Source: Gammaproteobacteria bacterium (GTDB lineage: Bacteria; Pseudomonadota; Gammaproteobacteria; DSM-16500). Taken from it: DNA of 64,000 bases. Both the position numbers and the translations under genes were made by a program. Every line of letters starts with the position of its first letter. Within the stretch, counting starts at the first letter, position 1. The notes under the pieces are model-generated. The model made no database searches. It was not told where the DNA came from and saw only the letters and a list, made by a program, of their open reading frames with translations. Shown piece by piece: positions 17,776 to 28,688 of this stretch. Location: contig JABDDF010000001.1 of the NCBI GenBank assembly GCA_013287745.1, forward strand, positions 1-64,000, read 5' to 3'.

Positions 17776-18930
17776 TTAATTTTTATTTTTATTTTTTTCT
17801 TGTAGCACTTGCAAAATAGCACTCGCCGCATTTTTCGCAGCATCAGCACGCAAGGCTTGATGTAATTCAGTAAATTTTCTTTGTAAATGTTCTACTTTTT
17901 CCGGATGATCTAAATAATTTAAAATATGTTTGGCGATAGCTTCTGGACTAACTTCTTGTTGAATTAACTCGGGAACAATGCGTTCATTGGCTAATAAATT
18001 TGGTAAGCCCGCATAAGGTGCTTTTACACACCAACGCGCTATGCGATGTGTCAATGATGACATGCGATAAGCGATCAGCATGGGTTTTTTATACAGCATA
18101 GTCTCTAAGGTTGCCGTGCCCGAGGTAACAACAACCGCATCGGCAGCAGCCATCACATCTTGTGAACGCCGCGTGAAAAATTCTATCGGCAAATCAGGTG
18201 TGTATTGCTTATAAGATTCATAAAATTCTTGGTAACGTTTTTCATTAACATGCGCCGTGAGAAAACGCAAATGTGGCCGCTCTTGCCACATCAATTTAGC
18301 TGCTCGTAAAAAAGGTTCTGCCATATAGGAAATTTCTTGACGACGGCTGCCAGGCAATAAGGCGACATAAGTTGCATTTTCATCAATACAAAGAGCGCGT
18401 CTTGCCAATATTTTATCGGGCTGCAGCGGAATTTGTTCTGCTAAAGGATGTCCAACATATTTCACTGGCACATGATGCTGTTGATAAAAATCTGTCTCGA
18501 AGGGTAGCAGCGTCAGTATCATATCAACCGCTTTTGCAATTTTATGAACACGATATTGCCGCCATGCCCACACACTGGGACTCACATAATGCACGACGGG
18601 AATACCTGCCTGACGCAGTTTTAATTCTAGTCCCAAATTAAAATCTGGTGCATCAATGCCAATAAAAATATCTGGTTTATTGCGAATAAAATGACGATAT
18701 AAATCAAAACGTAATTTGATTAAATCAGGCAAACGAAATAAAGGCTCGACCAAGCCCATCACTGCTAGTCGTTCAATATCAAAAAGACTATTACAACCTG
18801 CTGCAATCATGGCAGGACCGCCTATACCTTCTATTTGCAATTCAGGCGATTGAACTTGCAAGGCGTTGATTAACTTAGCGCCTAAGAGATCTCCAGATGC
18901 CTCGCCTGCGATAATGCCAACCTTAATCAA
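17776..18930 (-). CDS. lpxB: Lipid-A-disaccharide synthase
   Basis: IAGEASGDLLGAKLI, GIGGPAMIAAG, LLPGSRRQEI. Confidence 0.96.
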   Translation of the reverse strand: MIKVGIIAGEASGDLLGAKLINALQVQSPELQIEGIGGPAMIAAGCNSLFDIERLAVMGLVEPLFRLPDLIKLRFDLYRHFIRNKPDIFIGIDAPDFNLGLELKLRQAGIPVVHYVSPSVWAWRQYRVHKIAKAVDMILTLLPFETDFYQQHHVPVKYVGHPLAEQIPLQPDKILARRALCIDENATYVALLPGSRRQEISYMAEPFLRAAKLMWQERPHLRFLTAHVNEKRYQEFYESYKQYTPDLPIEFFTRRSQDVMAAADAVVVTSGTATLETMLYKKPMLIAYRMSSLTHRIARWCVKAPYAGLPNLLANERIVPELIQQEVSPEAIAKHILNYLDHPEKVEHLQRKFTELHQALRADAAKNAASAILQVLQEKNKNKN

Positions 18931-19766
18931 CGAACGATACCTGCTTTAGAATTTGCAATAAACGCCATCAATTGTTGAACTTCTTTTGCTTGTAATTTTT
19001 GTAATTCTTCCATCGCACTGGCTACAGTCAAACCATTGCGATAAATAATTTTGTAAGCACGACGTAAATCTGCAATCACTTCATCAGAAAAACCATGACG
19101 CTGCAAGCCAACGGAATTTAAACCAAAGGGCTTTGCATAATAGCCAGATACTTTCACAAAAGGCGGTACATCTTTAATAATGACCGCATTGGTCGCTGCA
19201 AAACTATAGGCGCCTACTCGGCAAAATTGATAGACACCTGCAAAACCGCTGAGAATAGCGTGATCTTCTACAGTGACATGCCCCGCCAAAGAGGCATTAT
19301 TTGCAAAAATAGTATGGCTGCCAATATGGCAATCATGTGCAATATGGACATAGGCCATGAAGAGATTATGATTAGCAATTTGAGTGACCGCTCGATCTTG
19401 CGCAGTACCTCGATTCAATGTGCAAAATTCACGTATCACATTAAAATCACCGATCTCAAGATAAGTCCGTTCACCTTTAAATTTTAAATCTTGTGGAATT
19501 TCACCAACGGAGGCAAATTGAAAAATTTTATTATGACGGCCGATGCGAGTATGTTCACCAATGACCACATGCGGTCCAATATGCGTACCGTCGCCAATTT
19601 CCACATCAGCACCAATCACAGTATAGGGGCCTACATATACATTGCTGCCTATTCTTGCAGAGGGATCGATAATTGCAGTGTGATGTATCACTGATCCACC
19701 AAGAATTTCATCAGGCAATATTTTTTCAATCACAGGGTTAACCTCTTTCTTCAGTTTTGCATGCAC
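18927..19766 (-). CDS. lpxA: UDP-N-acetylglucosamine acyltransferase
   Basis: Left-handed beta-helix hexapeptides, [24 protein letters not shown]. Confidence 0.96.
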   Translation of the reverse strand: MHAKLKKEVNPVIEKILPDEILGGSVIHHTAIIDPSARIGSNVYVGPYTVIGADVEIGDGTHIGPHVVIGEHTRIGRHNKIFQFASVGEIPQDLKFKGERTYLEIGDFNVIREFCTLNRGTAQDRAVTQIANHNLFMAYVHIAHDCHIGSHTIFANNASLAGHVTVEDHAILSGFAGVYQFCRVGAYSFAATNAVIIKDVPPFVKVSGYYAKPFGLNSVGLQRHGFSDEVIADLRRAYKIIYRNGLTVASAMEELQKLQAKEVQQLMAFIANSKAGIVR

Positions 19767-20229
19767 TCATAAATTCAGCAGAACAGGCTAGCTCATCGCC
19801 AACATAGGCAAAGCCTTCCAATTTCCATATATCACGCTTAGAACGAAGCACCTTGACTTCCAAACGCAGTTGATCGCCTGGTTCAACAACTCGGCGAAAG
19901 CGAGCATTATCAATACCAGCAAAATAATAAAGAACACCATCACTTGGCGTTGTATTCATTGATTTATAAGCTAAGACACCGCCTGCTTGCGCCATGGCTT
20001 CAAGAATTAATACGCCTGGCATAACAGGACGTTGAGGAAAATGGCCTGTAAAAAACAATTCATTCATCGTTACATTTTTTAAGGCAACGACAGATTGACC
20101 TATCTCAAGCTTAATAATTCTATCAATGAGCAAGAAGGGATAGCGATGAGGTAGATATTTTAATATTTCGTGTATATCCATTAAACCTCTTTCGGAACCA
20201 TCGTCTTTTGCTTTGTTTGTGGGCTGCAT
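19738..20229 (-). CDS. fabZ: 3-hydroxyacyl-ACP dehydratase
   Basis: [38 protein letters not shown]. Confidence 0.96.
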   Translation of the reverse strand: MQPTNKAKDDGSERGLMDIHEILKYLPHRYPFLLIDRIIKLEIGQSVVALKNVTMNELFFTGHFPQRPVMPGVLILEAMAQAGGVLAYKSMNTTPSDGVLYYFAGIDNARFRRVVEPGDQLRLEVKVLRSKRDIWKLEGFAYVGDELACSAEFMSACKTEERG

Positions 20230-21269
20230 TATGCTTTTCTCTCTTTGATCTCAGACTCTAATGATTTGACACGCTGCATTAAATTTTCCAGGCGATTAAA
20301 TCGCGCATTATTTTTGCGAAACTCCTGATTGCTAACAGCGCCAATAATACCGGATGAATAGATACCGGCATTTTCAATGGATTTAGTGACACGTGTACCG
20401 CCAGTCAAAATAACTTGATCTGCAATGCTTACATGACCAGCAATCATGGAATCACCACCGATCAAACAATGTTTACCAATCACAGAACTACCAGCAATAC
20501 CAACACAGCCAGCAATCACAGTATGCGCACCTATTTTGACATTGTGCGCCACTTGAATAAGGTTATCTAATTTGACGCCATCTTCAATGATGGTATCTTC
20601 AATTGCCCCGCGATCAATCGTGGTATTAGCACCCACATCGACATCATCGCCAATAATAACTCGGCCTAACTGAGGCACCTTGTGCCATACTCCTTTTTGA
20701 TTGGCAAAACCAAAGCCATCACTGCCAATCACCGCACCACTCAACATTCGGCAGCGTTTACCGATTTTAACTTTTGCATAGATGCTAACACGTGCATCAA
20801 TTTGTGTTGCCTCACCTATTTCCACCTCATCACCGATCGCACTAGCTGGACCAATACGCACATCGGCTGCAATTTTTACCTTATTGCCAATGACACAATT
20901 CGCAGCAATCACGGCACTAGGATCAATGCTACATTCACTTCCGATCACAGCGGATGGATGAATACCAGCGGCAAGCGGCGTTTGCGTCTCAAAAAAAGCA
21001 GCGATTCGTGCATAAGTATAATGAGGATTCTTGCTAATAACCGCATTCACTGGGCAGCTTGCAGCATCAGCTTCTAATAAAATAACAGCAGCTGCCTGCG
21101 TTGCGGCCAAATATTTTCGATAAAGTGAATTAGTTAAGAAGGCGATATGGCCTGGCTGCGAATGCTGAATCGTACAAACACCGCTAATCAGACAATCTGG
21201 ATCACCTTTAATTGCGACTGCATCTACATTCTTAATTAAGTCACTTAGTTTATATTGCATATTATTCAT
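20229..21269 (-). CDS. lpxD: UDP-3-O-acylglucosamine N-acyltransferase
   Basis: Hexapeptide repeats, [31 protein letters not shown]. Confidence 0.95.
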   Translation of the reverse strand: MNNMQYKLSDLIKNVDAVAIKGDPDCLISGVCTIQHSQPGHIAFLTNSLYRKYLAATQAAAVILLEADAASCPVNAVISKNPHYTYARIAAFFETQTPLAAGIHPSAVIGSECSIDPSAVIAANCVIGNKVKIAADVRIGPASAIGDEVEIGEATQIDARVSIYAKVKIGKRCRMLSGAVIGSDGFGFANQKGVWHKVPQLGRVIIGDDVDVGANTTIDRGAIEDTIIEDGVKLDNLIQVAHNVKIGAHTVIAGCVGIAGSSVIGKHCLIGGDSMIAGHVSIADQVILTGGTRVTKSIENAGIYSSGIIGAVSNQEFRKNNARFNRLENLMQRVKSLESEIKERKA

Positions 21270-21304
21270 CGTTTTTTACTAACTCACAAGATAGTTATGA
21301 AAGG

Positions 21305-21571
21305 TTTGTTGTTGCAAAAAAAGTTCATCGTTATAAAAGCCTTCGTTGTTGCGCAGGTGTTCGTCGTTGCTGAAGCGTTCGTCGTTGCGAGGAGTGCTTT
21401 TTACGACGAAGCAATCCAGGCTTCGACTTTTATATAAAAAGCAATATTTAATAAAAGTCGAAGCCTGGATTGCTTCGTCGTAAAAAGCACTCCTCGCAAC
21501 GACGAACGCTTCAGCAACGACGAACACCTGCGCAACAATGAAGGCTTTTATAACGACAAGCTTCTTCACAC
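21305..21571. repeat. Long modular palindrome copy 1 (skp/lpxD intergenic)
   Basis: Near-perfect arms ~21328-21433 and 21451-21556 around AT-rich loop; 18-bp modules gttcgtcgttgNNNNNNN. Confidence 0.95.
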
Positions 21572-21579
21572 TCTAAAAC

Positions 21580-21605
21580 AAATCTCCCCCAAAAGGGGGA
21601 GATTT
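21580..21605. terminator. Hairpin downstream of skp
   Basis: aaatctccccc-aaaa-gggggagattt, perfect 11-bp stem, 22 nt after skp stop. Confidence 0.65.
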
Positions 21606-21627
21606 CATCACTATTTTTACCGCTTAA

Positions 21628-22164
21628 TTACTTGTTAAATTGACCTGCTACATCTTTGGTAATGTCATTACCATCGTTAGCATAAATAACAGCTTGTGAA
21701 TCTAGCACTAAGGCATAGGATTTATTTTTAGCAATACCTGAAACAATACCATTTAAGTCATTTAAAATGCCTTGCATGATTTTGTTTTGTTCGGTTTGCA
21801 AATCTTTTTGATAAGCAACAACTTGTTTCACCAGATCAGCACGTTCAGATGCGATTTTTTTCTGTGTCGCATCTCTGTCCTTCTGCGCCATCGTGGGCGA
21901 TTCTTTCTTAAATTTATCTAACTCATCTTGCAATGATTTTTGTTCATCACCAATCTTTGTTTGACGTGGTTTAAATTGAGCTTCCAACTTTTTACTTAAA
22001 TCAGCCACACGTGGTGATTGTTGTAAAATTTGCTGTACATTCACAATAGCCACTTTGATTTGCGGCGCTGCTGCTTGATCTGCAGCAAAAGCTGAACCAC
22101 CGATCAACAATAACGAACCCACTAACGCACCAACTGTTTTTATCATCTTCATGATTTTCTCCAA
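21628..22164 (-). CDS. skp: OmpH/Skp periplasmic chaperone
   Basis: Signal peptide, IKVAIVNVQQILQQSPRVADLSKKLEAQFKPRQ; downstream of bamA. Confidence 0.9.
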   Translation of the reverse strand: MEKIMKMIKTVGALVGSLLLIGGSAFAADQAAAPQIKVAIVNVQQILQQSPRVADLSKKLEAQFKPRQTKIGDEQKSLQDELDKFKKESPTMAQKDRDATQKKIASERADLVKQVVAYQKDLQTEQNKIMQGILNDLNGIVSGIAKNKSYALVLDSQAVIYANDGNDITKDVAGQFNK

Positions 22165-22256
22165 ATAAATTTTAAAACCCCATTTCCCTTCTTAAAGCCA
22201 CTATTCTAGCATATTGATTTAACGTAACAAACCAGAGTTTGCTGATGCCATGTTTA

Positions 22257-24602
22257 TCAGAAATTCGCCCCCAACGCAAACTGGAATGGCTCATCTTCAT
22301 CACCATGAATATTACCATGACTAGACCGTGCATTAATGGTCTTGGCCAGACTTAATTCCACTGGGCCAAAAGGTGTCAGCCAATCGGCTTCAAGGCCCAC
22401 GGAGGTTCGAATTGGGCCAGAATTTGTACTAAGACCGCCAAAATTCCTATTATTCAATGGGCTATACACATTTCCTGCATCAACAAAGATGGTAGTACGC
22501 AGGCTGTCTGTTAGGAAATTAGGGAAGATTAGGCCAACACTCGCATTGACCAGCTTGGTACCACCAAAAGCCTTGCCTAAGGAGTCTTGCGGGCCTAGGG
22601 TATAACCTTGATAGCCGCGCACGGAATCAATACCACCCGAAAAATAATTCCTAAAGAAGGGGAAATTATTGGCCCCATTCAAGCCATTGCCATAGCCCAA
22701 ATCCGCCTTGGTTAAGACAATAAATTGATCATTTAGCGGTTCATACCATTTAGCATGGTAATTAATCGTATAAAAGGTCAAGGAACTGCTGGTTAAGGGT
22801 GCATAGCCGTCAAACCAAAGGCTTTGTAAAATGCCTCTAGTTGGGAATATAGCCTTATCTCGGCTATCACGCGAGTAACCTAGGCGTAAATCGACTTGTT
22901 GAAAACGTCTGCCATGCTGGCCTACAAAACTGCTAACCTGAGCAGAGACATTGTTAAGATTTCGATTCAAGGTAAGCAGTGTATTTTGATAATTCGCGCC
23001 GATAAATGCACGGCTATACACACCCTGCTCTTGGCCAACGGGGATACCATATTGAACACCAAAGTCATATTCATTTGCCGTGAAACTACTATCGACACTG
23101 GCCGTACTACCTGGATCAACACGTGAAATAGAAAAGTTGAAACTGCGGCTGATCCCATTTGTCGTATAATAGGGATCGGTATAATCAATTCCATAGAATT
23201 GTTGAATCTTGCTGCGATTAAAGTTAATACCAAGCGTATTGCCCGTTCCCAAAAAGTTTTTATGATTTAATCCCGCACCCAATAACATGCCATAAATTTG
23301 CGAGTAACCCACTTTAAAAGAAGCTTGCGCTGAACTTTCTTCTTTGACCTTATAGTTAACATCAACTTGATCATCAACATTGGGCACTGGCAATACTGTC
23401 ATATCAACTTTTTTAAGATAGGGCAGCAAACTCAAGCGCTGTTTAGAATCTTCCATTTTTACAGTGGATGCTGGCGCCCCTTCCATTTGCTGTATTTCAC
23501 GACGTAAGACCACATCATTAGTGCGCGTATTATCAGAAAAAGTCACATGTCTAACATAGGCACGCTTGCCTGGACGTACTTCAAAAGTTAATTTTACCCT
23601 GTGTGTTGCATCATTAATTTTTGGATGAATAGCAACGGTCGCAAAAACATAGCCCTTATCGCCTAGCATACGTGTAATGGCTTTTTGTGCAGCAATCACT
23701 TTTTTACGTGAAAACTTTTCACCAGGCTTAATATGAATTGCTTTTTCAATTTTTTTTCGTGGCACGATAAAGGTGCCAGTAATATTATAACTTTCGATCG
23801 TGTAGGGTTCACCTTCAGAAACCACGAAGGTCACATAGACCGACTTGCGATCTGGTGTGACTTGCGCTTGTGCTGATTTCACTTCAAAACGCAGATAGCC
23901 GTGATCCATGTAATAGTTACGTAATTTCTCAACACTATCATCTAATTTATCTTCTGAGTAACGATCTGTTTGCGTGAAGAAGGTAAATACGCCTGTGGTC
24001 GTGATGTCTAATTGTTTTATTAAAGTTTTCTCACTAAAAACATGATTGCCGATAATAGAAATACGGCGAATCTTGGCGACCAAGCCTTCAGAAATAGTGA
24101 TATTGACTGCAACACGATTACGCGGCATCGAGGTAGTGGAAATAATAACACGCGCATTATAACGACCCAATTGATAATACTGATTTAATAATCCTTGTTT
24201 GATTTTGTCTATAATCGCGGGTTGATAAACACGGCCTTCTGCAATATCCATCGATTTCATTGCAGCCTTTAGTTTATCGGTGGGAATAATCGAATTACCG
24301 CTTATCTTTAATTGCCCGATAGTGGGACGTTCTTCCACATGGATAATCAGCGTATTGCCTTCGCGCGATAAACTAATATGCTCAAAGAAATTTGTTTTAT
24401 ATAAGGCTCGGACAATTTCAGCTGTTTTCTCAGGCCGCAATATTTGTCCGCGTTTAATTGGCAAATAAGTTTCCATGGTCGCGGCAGAAACTCGATGCAA
24501 GCCATCAAATTCGATTTGACGCACCACAAAGGCTTGCTGCGCGAATGCGCAACTAAAATATAGTTGGAATAGAATAATTAATATACTAGCTAGTTTTTTC
24601 AT
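22257..24602 (-). CDS. bamA: Outer membrane protein assembly factor BamA
   Basis: Signal peptide, POTRA domains, barrel motif VRGYQGYTLGP, C-terminal F. Confidence 0.96.
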   Translation of the reverse strand: MKKLASILIILFQLYFSCAFAQQAFVVRQIEFDGLHRVSAATMETYLPIKRGQILRPEKTAEIVRALYKTNFFEHISLSREGNTLIIHVEERPTIGQLKISGNSIIPTDKLKAAMKSMDIAEGRVYQPAIIDKIKQGLLNQYYQLGRYNARVIISTTSMPRNRVAVNITISEGLVAKIRRISIIGNHVFSEKTLIKQLDITTTGVFTFFTQTDRYSEDKLDDSVEKLRNYYMDHGYLRFEVKSAQAQVTPDRKSVYVTFVVSEGEPYTIESYNITGTFIVPRKKIEKAIHIKPGEKFSRKKVIAAQKAITRMLGDKGYVFATVAIHPKINDATHRVKLTFEVRPGKRAYVRHVTFSDNTRTNDVVLRREIQQMEGAPASTVKMEDSKQRLSLLPYLKKVDMTVLPVPNVDDQVDVNYKVKEESSAQASFKVGYSQIYGMLLGAGLNHKNFLGTGNTLGINFNRSKIQQFYGIDYTDPYYTTNGISRSFNFSISRVDPGSTASVDSSFTANEYDFGVQYGIPVGQEQGVYSRAFIGANYQNTLLTLNRNLNNVSAQVSSFVGQHGRRFQQVDLRLGYSRDSRDKAIFPTRGILQSLWFDGYAPLTSSSLTFYTINYHAKWYEPLNDQFIVLTKADLGYGNGLNGANNFPFFRNYFSGGIDSVRGYQGYTLGPQDSLGKAFGGTKLVNASVGLIFPNFLTDSLRTTIFVDAGNVYSPLNNRNFGGLSTNSGPIRTSVGLEADWLTPFGPVELSLAKTINARSSHGNIHGDEDEPFQFALGANF

Positions 24603-24671
24603 TTCTTTCTCGTCTTAGACGTTTTAATAATTTTCAGTGAATACCGTATCAGTGTGCAGCAGGAGATTTGC

Positions 24672-24872
24672 TGTTGCGAAGGCGTCTGTCGTTGCGGAAG
24701 CGTTCGTCGTTGCGAGGAGTGCTTTTTACGACGAAGCAATCCAGGCTTTGACTTTTATAAAAAAGCAACATTTGATAAAAGTCAAAGCCTGGATTGCTTC
24801 GTCGTAAAAAGCACTCCTCGCAACGACGAACGCTTCCGCAACGACGAACATCCTCCCAACGAACACCTCTCC
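24672..24872. repeat. Long modular palindrome copy 2 (bamA/cdsA intergenic)
   Basis: Arms 24688-24758 and 24775-24845 (71 bp). Confidence 0.95.
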
Positions 24873-24916
24873 TAGAGGTCGCTCATTATCTTGACTTTCT
24901 TTGTGAAAATCTAGCC

Positions 24917-25729
24917 TTAATTTGCATAAGTCCCCAACAACCACGCACCAAAAGCAAAGACCGGTGCTGCTGCAGTCAAGCTATCAATCCGATCCAATAT
25001 GCCGCCATGACCTGGCAGCAGCCATCCTGAATCTTTCACACCTGCTAAACGTTTGATCATGCTTTCAAACAAATCACCCATAATGGAAAACAACACTGTG
25101 ATCCATGAAAGAAGAAAAGCAAAGGGCCATAGCATAAAGGGAACAGAAGCCAGCCATAGGGCAAGGGCTACGATCAAACTGCTAACACAAATTGCGCCTA
25201 TCAAACCTTCCCAACTTTTTCCCGGGCTAATACGCGGCGCCAATTTGTGCTTGCCACAGATTTTTCCCGCAAAATAAGCGGCCGAATCTGCGCCCCAAAT
25301 CAAGACAAATAAAAATAATAGCGCATATAAACCATCTGTCTGTTGACGAATAAAGTTAATGGCCAGCCAACAAGGCACCAAGACAAACAAACCCATGGCC
25401 GCTTTTTCTATGCGAATATTAGCCCATGAAGAAGTATCTTCAGGATAGAAAATGATGAGCAAGGAAGCCATGAGCCACCAAACACAGCCTACACCTAATA
25501 CGACCACATCTCTTAAAGATAGGGCAAAAAAACAAGTGAAGATGACAAGCAAACTATAGAGAAAACAACTGCGCCTAGAAATGAGACCCAGTAAGCGCGC
25601 CCATTCCCAAGCAGCGCCAAATACAATAAATAGCGTTAAATAACGAAAGGACAAGGGCGGTAAATAAATTAATACGGCTAATGCTAGCGGTATGAGAACT
25701 ATGGCTGTCAATATGCGTTTTACTAACAT
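24917..25729 (-). CDS. cdsA: Phosphatidate cytidylyltransferase
   Basis: GDLFESMIKRLAGVKDSGWLLPGHGGILDRIDSLTAAAPVF signature. Confidence 0.95.
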   Translation of the reverse strand: MLVKRILTAIVLIPLALAVLIYLPPLSFRYLTLFIVFGAAWEWARLLGLISRRSCFLYSLLVIFTCFFALSLRDVVVLGVGCVWWLMASLLIIFYPEDTSSWANIRIEKAAMGLFVLVPCWLAINFIRQQTDGLYALLFLFVLIWGADSAAYFAGKICGKHKLAPRISPGKSWEGLIGAICVSSLIVALALWLASVPFMLWPFAFLLSWITVLFSIMGDLFESMIKRLAGVKDSGWLLPGHGGILDRIDSLTAAAPVFAFGAWLLGTYAN

Positions 25730-25732
25730 AAG

Positions 25733-26461
25733 TTATTTTTCACTTTTTAATGGAAGGTCATGACGCGCACCATAACGCCGATCGCGAGAGGCATAATCCT
25801 TCAAGGCATTTTCTAATTCACTCTCATCAAAATCAGGCCATAAGGTCGGTGTGAAATACAATTCAGAATAGGCTAGCTGCCACAGCATAAAATTGCTAAT
25901 ACGAAATTCACCACTCGTTCGAATAAAAAGATCAGGATGAGGTAGATCAGCAAAACTTAATCGCTCACTAATCATTTCCGGCGTAATAGCAGCACTTTTA
26001 AGCTGCCCCGCTTCAACTTCTTGCGTTAATTGCCGCACAGCTTGGCAAATATCCCATTGACCACCGTAGTCCACAGCGATAAGCAGCACCATTCCCGTAT
26101 TCGCTCTTGTTAAACTTTCTACTTCAGCAATTTTCTTTCTTAAATGCTCACTAAAACGAACACGATCGCCAATAAAACGTAATTGAATATTATTTTCATG
26201 CAGCATACTCACTTCGCGTTCTAATCCAGTGAGAAATAATTTCATTAAATAACTCACTTCTTGTGGCGGTCGCCGCCAATTTTCACTGCTAAATGCAAAG
26301 AGGGAAAGAACTTTGATATTGCGTTTCGCACAATTTTTTACAACTTGCCGCGCCGCTTCCACACCAGCACGATGTCCAGCAATACGCGGCATTAAGCGTT
26401 TTTTCGCCCAACGACCGTTTCCATCCATGATAATGGCAAGATGTTGCGGCAGACTCGCCAT
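25733..26461 (-). CDS. uppS: Isoprenyl (undecaprenyl) diphosphate synthase
   Basis: HLAIIMDGNGRWAKKR, HRAGVEAAR, DLFIRTSGEFRISNFMLWQLAYSELYF. Confidence 0.96.
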   Translation of the reverse strand: MASLPQHLAIIMDGNGRWAKKRLMPRIAGHRAGVEAARQVVKNCAKRNIKVLSLFAFSSENWRRPPQEVSYLMKLFLTGLEREVSMLHENNIQLRFIGDRVRFSEHLRKKIAEVESLTRANTGMVLLIAVDYGGQWDICQAVRQLTQEVEAGQLKSAAITPEMISERLSFADLPHPDLFIRTSGEFRISNFMLWQLAYSELYFTPTLWPDFDESELENALKDYASRDRRYGARHDLPLKSEK

Positions 26462-26462
26462 G

Positions 26463-27017
26463 TTAGACGACCATTAAATCAGCTTCTTTAACTGTCAATA
26501 ATTGCTCGATCTCCGCAATAAATTTGTCAGTTTGTTTTTGCACATCATCATTTAAACGACGTTCATCATCTTCCGTAATTTGTTTTGTTTTAAGTAATTC
26601 TTTCACTTCATTATTGGCATCACGGCGAACATTGCGAACACTAACACGCGCTGTTTCTGCTTCAGAACGCACCACGCGAATTAATTCTTTTCTTCGTTCT
26701 TCATTTAGAGCTGGCATAGGAACACGAATCACCGTGCCTGTCGTTGCTGGATTCAAGCCAAGATCAGAATTCATAATCGCTTTTTCGATTGGCTGCACCA
26801 TATTTTTATCCCATGGTGTTATCGTCAAAGTGCGAGCATCACTTGCATTCACACTGGCAACTTGATTGAGCGGCATTTCACTACCATAACAATCAATACG
26901 AATATGATCTAAGATACTGGGATGAGCACGGCCTGTGCGTAATTTTGCAATTTCACTTTTGAATGAATCAATGCTTTTACGCATTCTAACGTCAACCTCT
27001 TTTATTACTGTATGCAT
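26463..27017 (-). CDS. frr: Ribosome recycling factor
   Basis: [12 protein letters not shown]..., [17 protein letters not shown]. Confidence 0.96.
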   Translation of the reverse strand: MHTVIKEVDVRMRKSIDSFKSEIAKLRTGRAHPSILDHIRIDCYGSEMPLNQVASVNASDARTLTITPWDKNMVQPIEKAIMNSDLGLNPATTGTVIRVPMPALNEERRKELIRVVRSEAETARVSVRNVRRDANNEVKELLKTKQITEDDERRLNDDVQKQTDKFIAEIEQLLTVKEADLMVV

Positions 27018-27032
27018 ACATGTTCCTGTTAA

Positions 27033-27776
27033 TCATTGTAGATTTTGGTCAACACCACTAATCAAGGTACCAATATCCTCACCCAGCATAATCCGTTTCA
27101 ATGCGCCTTGTTTATTCATATTAAATACACGAAGAGGCAGATTATGATCCTGGCAAAGTAAAATTGCCGTTAAATCCATCACACCTAAGCGTTTTGCAAT
27201 CACTTCATCATAACTTAATTGCTGATAACGTTCGGCTTTGGGATTTTTGATAGGATCATCATTAAACACACCTTCCACCTTGGTCGCTTTGAGCACGATA
27301 TCGGCACCAATTTCAATACCACGCAAGGCTGCAGCTGAATCTGTTGTAACTAAGGGATTACCTGTTCCCGCAGAGAATATTACGACTTTTCCCTGTGATA
27401 AAATTTCCTGCGCTTTTGAGCGGTCATATTGTTCTGCCATGCTAGCGACAGCAACAGCAGACATGAGTGTGACTGGAATCGATTTTCTGACAAAGGCATC
27501 GCGTAAAGCAATACCATTAATCACGGTAGCGAGCATTCCCATTTGGTCTGCAGCGATGCGATCTAAACTTGCGGCGCATAAATCAGCGCCGCGAATCAAA
27601 TTACCACCGCCTATCACCAGCGCAACTTGTACACCGAGCTCCATTGCACCAGCAACTTCTTGCGCGATGCGCGCAAGCTTGTTTGCATCAATACCAAATA
27701 GATGATCACCTTGTAATGCTTCACCGCTCAGCTTAAGTAAAATACGCTTATAGATCGGCTTTGTAGACAGTTCCAT
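27033..27776 (-). CDS. pyrH: UMP kinase
   Basis: [48 protein letters not shown]. Confidence 0.96.
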   Translation of the reverse strand: MELSTKPIYKRILLKLSGEALQGDHLFGIDANKLARIAQEVAGAMELGVQVALVIGGGNLIRGADLCAASLDRIAADQMGMLATVINGIALRDAFVRKSIPVTLMSAVAVASMAEQYDRSKAQEILSQGKVVIFSAGTGNPLVTTDSAAALRGIEIGADIVLKATKVEGVFNDDPIKNPKAERYQQLSYDEVIAKRLGVMDLTAILLCQDHNLPLRVFNMNKQGALKRIMLGEDIGTLISGVDQNLQ

Positions 27777-27788
27777 TGTATTGCACCT

Positions 27789-28676
27789 CTAGCTGCCTTG
27801 CACTTGGGACATCACTGCTTCTTTAAAATCTTCCACTATTTTTTCTATGCCTTCACCGACTTCAAATCGATAGAAAGCAAGCACTTTTGCTTTATGCTTG
27901 TTTAACAGAGCGCCTACTGTCACATCGGAATCTTTGACAAAAGGCTGACCGACCAAGCTGACTTCATCCAGAAATTTCTTCAAACGTCCAAGCACCATTT
28001 TTTCAATGATGTCTTGCGGTTTACCGCTAGTCGCAGCTTGCGCAAGATAAATTTCTTTTTCTTTAGCAATTAATTCTGGCGATACATTTTCTGGTGCAAT
28101 CACAATCGGTCTGCTCGCTGCAATATGCATAGCAAGATCGCGCGCTAATTCTTTATTGTCAGTATCCAACTCAACAATCACACCAATGCGATTGCCGTGA
28201 AGATAAGTACCAATACTTGCTGCTGCAGGATTGGTGACAATGGCACGACGAATTTGTACGTTTTCACCAATTTTGGAAATCAATTCATGACGTACTTCTT
28301 CAACAGGATGCGAATCATATTCTGCTAATGTCAATGCAGAAATTTTCTCGACGTCTTGTTCCTTTGCTTTTAATGCTGCATCAGCTACTGCCTTGGCAAA
28401 GCGAGTGAAATTACCATCACGAGCAACAAAATCGGTTTCGCTATTAATTTCTAACATGGCAGCTAATTTGCCATGCTCAGCTATGATCACCACACCTTCT
28501 GCAGCTGTACGACCTGCTTTTTTACCTGCTTTTGCTACGCCTGATTTACGCAACTCTTCAATGGCCTTATCCATATCACCGTGAGTTTGCGTCAATGCTT
28601 TTTTGCATTCCATCATGGCAGCGCCAGTGAGCTCGCGCAATTCTTTGACTTGCGCTGCTGAAATTACTGTTGTCAT
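27789..28676 (-). CDS. tsf: Elongation factor Ts
   Basis: LRELTGAAMMECKKAL, INSETDFVARDGNF. Confidence 0.96.
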   Translation of the reverse strand: MTTVISAAQVKELRELTGAAMMECKKALTQTHGDMDKAIEELRKSGVAKAGKKAGRTAAEGVVIIAEHGKLAAMLEINSETDFVARDGNFTRFAKAVADAALKAKEQDVEKISALTLAEYDSHPVEEVRHELISKIGENVQIRRAIVTNPAAASIGTYLHGNRIGVIVELDTDNKELARDLAMHIAASRPIVIAPENVSPELIAKEKEIYLAQAATSGKPQDIIEKMVLGRLKKFLDEVSLVGQPFVKDSDVTVGALLNKHKAKVLAFYRFEVGEGIEKIVEDFKEAVMSQVQGS

Positions 28677-28688
28677 AAATTACCTCGA

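Noticed and set aside
21255-21569. ORFs at palindromes (21255-21437, 21279-21569, 24654-24875, 24726-24944, 24794-25030, 30928-31170, 30969-31319, 31087-31323)
   Set aside because: Same peptides appear on both strands because the DNA is palindromic; best explained as repeat, not protein-coding genes.
26524-27705. Antisense ORFs over frr and pyrH (26524-26865, 27238-27705)
   Set aside because: Overlap strongly supported conserved genes on the opposite strand; no motifs.
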